Below, in pieces: positions 56,727 to 64,000 of a stretch of 64,000 bases of DNA; positions within the stretch are counted from its first letter, which is position 1; each line of letters starts with the position of its first letter. The stretch is from Brachypodium distachyon (Eukaryota > Streptophyta > Magnoliopsida > Poales > Poaceae). The stretch spans positions 9,631,501 to 9,695,500 of the forward strand of contig NC_016131.3 in NCBI RefSeq assembly GCF_000005505.3, in the 5' to 3' direction. The position numbers and the translations under genes were made by a program. The notes beneath the pieces were generated by a model, which made no database searches, had not been told where the DNA came from, and worked only from the letters and a program-made list of their open reading frames with translations.

Positions 56727-59268
56727 ATGGAGGCGGAGTCGAGAAAGCCCCTCCTCGTCGTGCCAATCTTGCTCTGCTGCTTCCTGGGCATATCGGGTAA
56801 GTAACTTCTCCCGCTTTTCCCAGCAAATCTCCATCACGACTCCCCAGAACTAGAAGTGGGGGATGCAGGGAAAGTTAGCGAGTGACACCAGCTTTCCGAG
56901 CCATAAAGCGCAGGAATTTTATTGCCTTTAACTGGATTAGTTGCATGATGGACTGGATTTGGTTTGTCCTCCAGGTGCGGCGGCGCAGTCGTACATCGGC
57001 GTGAACTACGGCGAGGTGGCGGACAACCTGCCGTCGCCGGACGAGACGGTGAAGCTGCTCAAGTCCACGACCATCTCCAAGGTCCGCCTGTACGGCGTCG
57101 ACGCGGGGGTCATCCGCGCGCTCGCCGGCACCGGCATCTCCCTCGTGGTCGGCGTGGCCAACGGCGACATCCCCGCGCTCGCCGCGGACCCCAACGCCGC
57201 GTCCGGCTGGCTCGCCGCCAACGTGCTCCCCTTCATCCCGGCCTCGACCATCTCCGTGGTCGCCGTGGGCAACGAGGTCCTCGAGTCCGGGGACGCCTCC
57301 CTGGCCGCCGCGCTGCTCCCGGCCCTGCAGAACCTCCGCGCGGCCGCCGTCGCGGCGGGCGACGCCGCGGCCGGCATCAAGTTCTCCACCGTGAACACCA
57401 TGGCCGTGCTGGCGCAGTCCGACCCGCCCTCCACGGGCGCGTTCCGCCCGGAAGCCGCCGCCCAGCTGCAGCAGATCCTGGGTTTCCTGAGCAAGACCAG
57501 CGCGCCCTTCATGATCAACCCGTACCCGTACTTCGCGTACCAGTCCGACCCGCGGCCGGACACGCTGGCCTTCTGCCTCTTCCAGCCCAACGCCGGGCGC
57601 GTCGACGGCGGGTCCAAGATCAAGTACACCAACATGTTCGACGCGCAGGTGGACGCCGTGAAGTCGGCGCTGGGCCGGGCCGGGTACGGCGCCGTGGAGA
57701 TCGTGGTGGCGGAGACCGGGTGGCCCACCAAGGGCGACCCGACGGAGGCCGGCGCCAGCGTGGACAACGCCAAGGCGTACGTGGCCAACCTGGTGGCGCA
57801 CCTCAGGTCCGGGGCCGGGACGCCGCTGATGCCGGGGAAAGCCGTGGACACGTACCTGTTCGCGCTCTACGACGAGGACCTGAAGCCGGGGCCGGCGTCG
57901 GAGCGGTCGTTCGGCCTGTACCACACGGACCTCAGCATGGCGTACGACGCCGGGCTGGCCGCCTCGGCGGCGTCCGGCAGTAATGGCAATGGCCAAGGCG
58001 CGGCCGTGCAGCCGACCAAGGGCGGGTGGTGCGTGGCGAGCGTGGCCGCGACGGACGCGCAGCTGCAGACGGACATGGACTACGCGTGCGCTCAGGTCGG
58101 GGTGGACTGCGGCGCCATCCAGCCCGGGGGCGCGTGCTTCGAGCCAAACACGGTGCGCGCCCACGCCGCCTACGCCATGAACCAGCTCTACCACGCCGCC
58201 GGTGCCCACCCCTGGAACTGCGACTTCCGGCAGTCCGCCACCCTCACCTCCAGCAACCCCAGTAAGTATAACAACACCACGCTCCCGGCTCCCCCTTCCT
58301 TCATTCCCTGTAATTGTTCATCATGCGCTGCAAGCAACAGAGTTTGATTTCCTGCGCACTGTTCTTTCATCAAGCATTTGCCCATTGCGCTCCGTTGCTT
58401 GCATGTGCACGTCCTAGCAGCTGGTACCAAAAGGAAGTCAGCTTTCTTCTCTTCTTTCATTCACTCATTGTCCATGTGCCCACTGACGATTGCTGGCGCG
58501 GCTTACAGTGACGCGGGCCGGGAGGTACTCGATCCAGCAGGCTTTCCCAGATGCTTCACGCACACCTCACATGTAGAATTGCATACCCATTATTGATTTT
58601 CTCTGTGTGATGTGGTAGTGCACAAGTTAGCTTGACTTACCGTGCAGGTCTTCAGTCTTCTTAACCTTGCGTCGTCTTATCTAGGTGTCCATGTACATTT
58701 TGTTGGTTTATGCCAGATTGCAATACTGATAAAACATGATTGCTACACGTTTACAACTTTCTTGCTCACCTCCTTTGTCCTTTCCATGACTGTTTTCTTC
58801 TTGGAGATGTTTTGCATCAACAACGTACACGATCATAACCTTTTCTGTTTAATCTCTCACAGCCCGTTTGGCGACCAATAATTCATTTCATTTGGTAGAA
58901 ATGAAATGAAAACCAATTTTTGATAGGATTTCATTTGGTTAAATTTGAGTTCCGGTTTAAAAATCATGTTTGTCTACCATGTGGAGTGAGACAATTCTAA
59001 AAAAATGATGGCTTTTAGAGAGGAATTGAGGTAGTTATAGAGTAATTTCACGGAATTTGAGATTGGATTCCTATGACCAATTCCGTGCCACCCAAACAAG
59101 TTGGTTTCTGAAATTCAAAATGAATTTCAGATTTCTATGCCCAAATGATGGGTGCCAAATGAGCTTTCAGAGTAATTAACCATATTGTTCGATGAATTAC
59201 TCAAAGCGCCTCCTCGATCTATGGTTTCTGCAGGCTACGGCTCATGTGTGTTCACTGGAGGCCAATGA
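56727..59268 (+). CDS. Glucan endo-1,3-beta-glucosidase, GH17 with X8 (CBM43) domain
   Basis: Three exons: 56727-56796, 56975-58261, 59234-59268; 463 aa. MEAESRKPLLVVPILLCCFL is a signal peptide, cleaved near AAAQS. The GH17 domain (about residues 29-350) starts YIGVNYGEVADNLPSP; the acid/base Glu is in VVAVGNEVLES and the nucleophile Glu in IVVAETGWPTKGD. The X8 domain follows a short linker (GGWCVASVAATDAQLQTDMD...), with its paired cysteines (DYACAQVGVDCGAI, GACFEPNT, WNCDF) and last Cys in the tiny third exon (YGSCVFTGGQ). The protein ends there and has no hydrophobic GPI signal, so it should be secreted to the wall, where it cuts beta-1,3-glucan such as callose. Splice sites: GG|GTAAGT, CCA|GTAAGT, TTTCTGCAG|GC. 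Intron 2 (972 bp) carries a MITE. Confidence 0.95.
58861..59166. mobile_element. MITE in intron 2 of the glucanase gene
   Basis: The left end AGCCCGTTTGGCGACC and the right end reverse complemented AGCTCATTTGGCACCC are inverted repeats. The interior repeats AAATGAAATG and ATTTCAT words. hAT- or PIF-like; target duplication not clear. Confidence 0.6.
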
Positions 59269-59344
59269 TGTGGCACGGATGGACAATTTGACCCCGACGC
59301 GCACAAATTCTTTCAGGGAGTACCATGATTGATCTGCTGATTGA

Positions 59345-59350
59345 AATAAT
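59345..59350 (+). promoter_or_regulatory. Possible poly(A) signal of the glucanase gene
   Basis: AATAAA within GAAATAATAAAGCC about 75 bp after the stop codon. Confidence 0.4.
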
Positions 59351-60004
59351 AAAGCCACAAACAGTGGTTTGATGGTGGTTGGGTGTAGGCCTGTAGGGAT
59401 GCATCTTTTTTTTTTCTACTACTTCCTTTTTGGTTTGCCCTCCTGTGTACATGCTAATTAGTCCTTTAATTGGGGATATTTATCTGGGGCAGTTTGGTTT
59501 TGTGACTCTGTAAAGATGTAGTATGAGTGGTTGTTGTCAGGCCGAGTTTGCATAGGTGGTGGGTGGTGTACTGGTTGGTGTGCGTGTCCACGAGTGTTGT
59601 GTGTTTGTTCTCCGTGTGTGTCTGAAACTAGCTAAGCCAGAATTCGATGTGCTATACTGCTGTATTATATTACCACTATTTTATTCATATAAGCGTTAAA
59701 CAGTTGGATGTCGTTGCTGTTTCTGGCTCTCTTTTTTGTGGTAGTATCTGAAAAGTTTAGTTGATTGTCAAAGGAAAAGGTAACTGCTGGCGTGCACTGT
59801 CCTTTTGTGGGATAAACAGTTGATACTTGTAGGCCAATCTGAGGTTTGATCATTTTATTGTTTTGTCGGATTTCATTTGCCTTTGTGCCACACCAATCTG
59901 AGGTGTAACATTGTGATTGATCGAAATGGGACCTAACAGATTCTTGGTCATGTAAACCGTAGTTCTCAGTCTCACTGAGTTGACATATATTTTGACTGGC
60001 TGTA

Positions 60005-60056
60005 CTCCTCTGTCCGGAAATAAGTGACATAACTAATAAAGTTGCAGTACAAAATC
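60005..60056. mobile_element. Stowaway-type terminal repeat (left of a possible pair)
   Basis: CTCCTCTGTCCGGAAATAAG next to TA. Its best inverted match, CTTATTTCCGG-like, is at 62244-62269 and not nearby. Confidence 0.5.
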
Positions 60057-60287
60057 CTACAAGATATGCCCCGCCGCCGTCGCTGCCGTCGGGATGGACC
60101 CGGGTGGCAGCCACCCTCTCCTGCCTCTGCTCCCCCGCGCACACACAAAACAGTATGACAAATCCCACCACGTTGATGCCGACGATAACGATGACGATGG
60201 CGAGCGCTGACCGAGGTGGCCAACCGAGTGATCGGCCGAGGTCGCCTGCCTGGTTGTCCACATCGCTGCCGCTGCTCATGTTGAAAC
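60057..60287 (-). CDS. Exon of small single-pass membrane protein X (incomplete model)
   Basis: Read on the minus strand after acceptor TTTTGTGCAG at 60288. ATG at 60279 begins MSSGSDVDNQAGDLGRSLGW, then a membrane segment ALAIVIVIVGINVVGFVILF, CVCAGE and a polar tail RVAATRVHPDGSDGGG. It is related to the exon at 60919-61144, which suggests local duplication. The 3' end runs into the Stowaway-type repeat at 60005-60056, so the true stop is uncertain. Not recognised as a known family. Confidence 0.4.
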
Positions 60288-60918
60288 CTGCACAAAATTA
60301 AAAACGGAAAGTAAGATTTACAATATGAAATGAGTATAGTATGAAAATATATATAATGACGAATTTAATAAAATAATAATTCAGTTTTAAGTGTTGGTAG
60401 TTTTTTCTATAATTTTGGTTCAACACGGAAATTTTTAACTTGGAGCAAAGTTAGGACTTGTTGTACAAATTTAACTTGGACAAATTTGGTCACTTACATC
60501 TTAGTTTGTGTGTGTAACCACCGGCGGAGCTACTTTTCAGCATGGGGGGCGCCGCCCCCCCGCCATGGAATAACAAAATAGTCGCTAAAAGTAAGCTTAT
60601 CTTTCGAAGAATTCTAGTTGAGATTATTGGAGTCATCTGCGTGTCTTTGATGTCGCCGGATTGCTCAGTGTTTAGACGACAACCGCTTATCACGGACTGA
60701 AAGACGAAATTAGCGTGGAATAATAAACAGAGGTAGCTGCTAATTAAGTGCATTGCAGAATTTCCGCTTTTCAAATCTACCACGGTGCAAGCTCACAAAC
60801 TATGGAGCATCAGTACGATCGCCTTATCTCAACCGATCTCCTACACATGTATCAAACATAACTCTAGTTGCAAGGATACATATGTGTATCCTTTCTAGTC
60901 TAACAAATTCATCGCCCT

Positions 60919-61144
60919 TCATGTGGCGACGATGTCTTGCAACTCCTCCTCGTCGTGTACCCAAGCAGCGGCGGCCCTTTTCAGCCACGAGTCGCACGCG
61001 CACAGGAAGCAGATGATGACGATGAGTACCGTGCAGACGACAATGATCGCGACAGCGATGCAGAACGCGGCCTGAGGCGACAGTCTAAGCCCTCGGTCGA
61101 GCTCTCCTTCATCGCTGTCTGACCACGCCACTGCCTTGTCCGGC
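60919..61144 (-). CDS. Exon of small single-pass membrane protein Y (incomplete model)
   Basis: Minus strand, from acceptor CATTTTAG before 61144 to TGA at 60919. It encodes DKAVAWSDSDEGELDRGLRL, a membrane segment AFCIAVAIIVVCTVLIVIIC, FLCACD and a tail LKRAAAAWVHDEEELQDIVA. Compared with exon X it shares an acidic SD.D start, one membrane segment, a C.CA motif and an R.AA.(R/W)VH tail. A first exon was not found. Function unknown. Confidence 0.4.
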
Positions 61145-61199
61145 CTAAAATGAAATGAGAGTTGTAAGATAGTTTTCACGTCGAGCTCCACCATGCCAT

Positions 61200-63600
61200 G
61201 CCTTATGATATACTTTACATATTGCTAAAAGTAAAATGGAAATGACTTTTCACCGCTTGTGATATTTTTGTGTGAGTAATACTATGTTTTTTTTAATAAA
61301 ATCTAATATACCATTGACACTACGCGGTTATGCCCACCGGCCCGAGTGAGTGGCTTTAAAAAAATAGTAGCTTGTTCCTGAGGTGTTTCCACTGTTCAAT
61401 GAATGTTCTATCATGCCATCGACATTACGTCCACAATCTTGTGATGAGTAATCGGTTTTCAAGAGAAAAGAGAGCAACATATCCTAGAATCTGGATACGC
61501 TTCCACTGTTCATGTGATCAACAGGTTGGTGCATATCTTTTCAATATACTTTTAGATCGATTTCAGGAAAAAAAATACATAGTACCTTGTTAAGGACGTG
61601 TTCTTGTAGTTCACGCGATGTCATTCTACCACCCGTATTACGCCCACAAACACACCGCGAGCACACGGTTCTAGGAGAAAAGATAGTAGCGTTCCCCGGA
61701 CGCATTTCCATAGCTCATGAGATCACCGAGGTCACCGCTTATCTCTTCGTTATATATATTCCCATCTAAATTGGTCATAATCGACAAGATATAACGTTAT
61801 AATCCGAGTTGTGAATTTTATGACCTTTTATCAAACGAACCACACTCCTTCGTAGATGTCGGGAGTCCATTGATGAAAAAGGGGCTGGGGAAAGCTTGAA
61901 CCCAAGTCCTACAGTGATGGATATAAGCGCAATTGAAATTCGTGGGGAGTTATACATCTGTGTATTGATAAGACAGTTCACAATTTCTTGAAGCTAGATC
62001 CCCGCCCTGCCGCCCACACCGCAGATGAACCATAATAGAAGAGCTTGTCCACCCATGAGTAAATATTTCATAGTAGCCTCATTAGACCGTAGATTTCTCT
62101 TGGTATATCCAGACAATAGGTAGGAACATAAACTGAAATCACAAATTGTCATAAACATCTTGGGCTTAAACCTTCCCAAGTGCTCCACCAGTTCAGAGAC
62201 CGTCACTAAATAAAGGTCACAAATCAACACATTTCTTGTAATGAGTCAATTATTTCCGGACGAAGGAAGTATTAGATTACTACCAACATGGATGACTCAG
62301 CTGTTTGTATGGTCCCGATGCAAAATGGGCCTACAAATTACGCCTTAGACAATATATATCTAACAAATATACCCTCCAATTATCCAAATGAGCCTATGTT
62401 ACAGCTCCCAAAGAGCAGCCAAGCCGAAGATAAATGGTCTAGAGTTGTGAGTGTTGGGTGGCGTTTTATTTGTTGCATTTCTTCATGTCATATATATGCA
62501 TGCATGCTTGGAACCTTGCAGCCATCAGTAATTATCAACTAATCCATTAATTTCTTTTGTACCACGAAAAAATAGGAGCTTGTAAAAGACAAAGTGAGGA
62601 TTACATTTTGAGGCGAAAAGGGTTTTTTCATTAACTTCTACATTCCTATGAGATATGCTCATTCGGTCACTCGACTACTTTACTCTCTATGTACGGAACC
62701 ATGCATGTAGCCAGATTGCTATAGCGTGTTAAATTATGTTCAAATAATCCCTTGCGGTGGTTTTATGGTTGTCGGAAGTAACGTGAACTAAATATTATTC
62801 AAAAATTAAAAATGGCAGGCAACATTAGACAATAATGTTAAAAAGTCGACAAAAAAAAAACCTGAGGCCGTCTGTCTCGCCATGATGACTCCATCAACCT
62901 ATCACAAACCCCTGTAACAAGTTACTGAACACAAGCTGTCACTGACATCCAGCCCCTTACCGAATAATTTGATTTTTTCCCCTCATTCTTTGTCATGGAT
63001 GTTAGCCACTTCTACCACGCACTAACCCGAAAACTCTCGCCTTGCTCTTGCCCTCTCCCATCAGACCATGACCTTTCAAAGCAGAGCATGTGCTAACGAC
63101 CTTTCGAAGCAGAGCATGTGCTACTGCATATTGGCCGCCACCCACCCTCACTTTTCTTTACTCCCTCTCTTTTCTCTGCCACATCATTATCCCCTTCTCT
63201 CTTCCCGCATCTGGCAGTCGTCCCCCTCTTTTCCTATTTTGCCTCACCATCTCACCGTGTGATCTAGGCATCTTTGGTTGCCATGAAAAATATGATGAAC
63301 AAAATAGCCACCATAAGTATGACATGATTTGTGACATGTTGGCCATATGAGTAACAAATTATAATAAGACACAGATATGACAATGAACAAAACACAAACT
63401 ACAATGTTGTGACACAACTAAAATTAAAATTAGCGGTAGATCTGGTTTTCCTCTTCCTCCCCGTATTCGTACGGTAAAATCTTTTCTTCAGGCAGGCATC
63501 AACGGTCATATTCCCTCCGGTCCCATCCCCATGAAAACTTCCCGGGTTATGCCATAAATCAAGCCTATGCCAACTGGGCCTAGTACTAAGTACTTGGGCC
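61200..63600. other. Intergenic between the small membrane protein exons and the G-beta gene
   Basis: No gene seen. A Stowaway-type end (GGACGAAGGAAG then TA) lies at 62258-62269. 63068-63115 has a 30-bp direct repeat (CGAAGCAGAGCATGTGCTA core). Confidence 0.4.
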
Positions 63601-63809
63601 CCCGCAGCAGAACTGCAGAAGACCCCCTCCGGCCCTCCCGTTCCTAAACCCAACGCGTCCCCCAACAACTCACCCCGACCCGACCAGTTCGTCAGTTTCT
63701 CGTCGTCGGCCACTTCGTCTCCTTCCGCCGCCGCCGCTTCCATTTCCTCTCCCTCCAGAGCTCCAGAGTCCTTTCAGACTCTGACCTCAGTCATTCGATT
63801 TCTCCCTAC

Positions 63810-63827
63810 ATGCCCAGAGCCAAGTAG
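63810..63827 (+). promoter_or_regulatory. Small upstream ORF in the G-beta leader
   Basis: ATG CCC AGA GCC AAG TAG (MPRAK) ends 50 bp before the main ATG. Present only if transcription starts upstream of 63810, which the pyrimidine-rich sequence near 63740 suggests. Confidence 0.4.
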
Positions 63828-63877
63828 ATCCCCACCAGCGCACGAATCCCGAGACAGACCCTGGTGCGCGGCCGGCC

Positions 63878-63986
63878 ATGGCGTCCGTGGCGGACCTCAA
63901 GGAGAAGCACGCGGCGGCGACGGCCTCGGTGAACTCTCTGAGAGAGAGGCTCCGTCAGCGGCGGCAGCTGCTCCTCGACACTGACG
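63878..63986 (+). CDS. RGB1: Heterotrimeric G-protein beta subunit, exon 1 (gene continues right)
   Basis: ATG at 63878 in GGCCATGGCG begins MASVADLKEKHAAATASVNS, then LRERLRQRRQLLLDTD, ending at a donor G|GTGAGG after base 63986. As I recall, rice RGB1 and other cereal G-beta proteins share this N-terminus almost exactly, with V next. This is the coiled-coil helix that pairs with G-gamma; the seven WD40 repeats should be in later exons outside the window. G-beta acts at the plasma membrane in plant growth and immunity signalling. Confidence 0.9.
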
Positions 63987-64000
63987 GTGAGGCTTCCCAT

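Noticed and set aside
56964..57983. 339-aa plus-strand frame in a second register of the glucanase
   Set aside because: Arg/Gly-rich out-of-frame reading of the same exon.
56875..58209. 444-aa minus-strand frame over the glucanase gene
   Set aside because: Antisense shadow of a GC-rich exon; Arg/Gly/Val-rich with no domain, while the plus strand encodes a full GH17/X8 protein.
60490..60783. 97-aa minus-strand frame between exons X and Y
   Set aside because: No similarity to X or Y and no domain; probably chance.

Overview
This is nuclear DNA from a grass. GC-rich coding exons with GT-AG introns sit among grass-type transposons: many Stowaway MITEs starting CTCCCTCCG, CACTA elements ending CACTACTACAAAA, Mutator-like elements, Au-type SINEs and a tRNA-Arg-primed LTR element. 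The Au SINEs and the Stowaway sequence types point to the Pooideae (a Brachypodium or Triticeae relative); species is not determined. From memory, unchecked, a G-beta gene, a GH17 glucanase and a glycine-rich RNA-binding protein gene lie close together on rice chromosome 3, so this may be the syntenic block.

Layout. 1-500 holds the first exon of a bHLH gene (minus strand). 500-17,700 is a transposon-rich gap: MITEs, a solo LTR, a LINE stump, a degraded CACTA at about 7.4-9.8 kb, and a second CACTA (11.8-15.4 kb) carrying a nested, internally deleted LTR retrotransposon. 17.8-21.2 kb is a complete three-exon bHLH gene. 21.5-38.4 kb is a second transposon-rich gap: a 1.1-kb MULE with long terminal inverted repeats and a perfect 9-bp target duplication, a CACTA with a duplicated end, a dead MuDR-type transposase with a plant-mobile-domain fragment, and two SINEs. 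38.7-42.6 kb is the third bHLH gene. 44.2-44.5 kb holds a fragment of an ARL2-type GTPase gene. 45.5-46.3 kb is a glycine-rich RNA-binding protein gene with three perfect evening elements upstream. 49.9 kb has tRNA-Arg(CCT). 51.6-53.0 kb is a two-exon gene for an 89-residue membrane protein. 56.7-59.3 kb is a secreted GH17/X8 beta-1,3-glucanase. 60.0-61.2 kb has two related exons for a small single-pass membrane protein. The window ends in exon 1 of a heterotrimeric G-protein beta subunit gene.

The three bHLH genes form a same-strand tandem family (group IVa-like, bHLH plus C-terminal ACT-like region). In the two complete copies the small last exon lies 2-3 kb from exon 2, across an intron with a GC donor. 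Apart from this array, the genes are unrelated neighbours rather than a pathway. Short exons and splice sites were read by eye; there is no transcript support.
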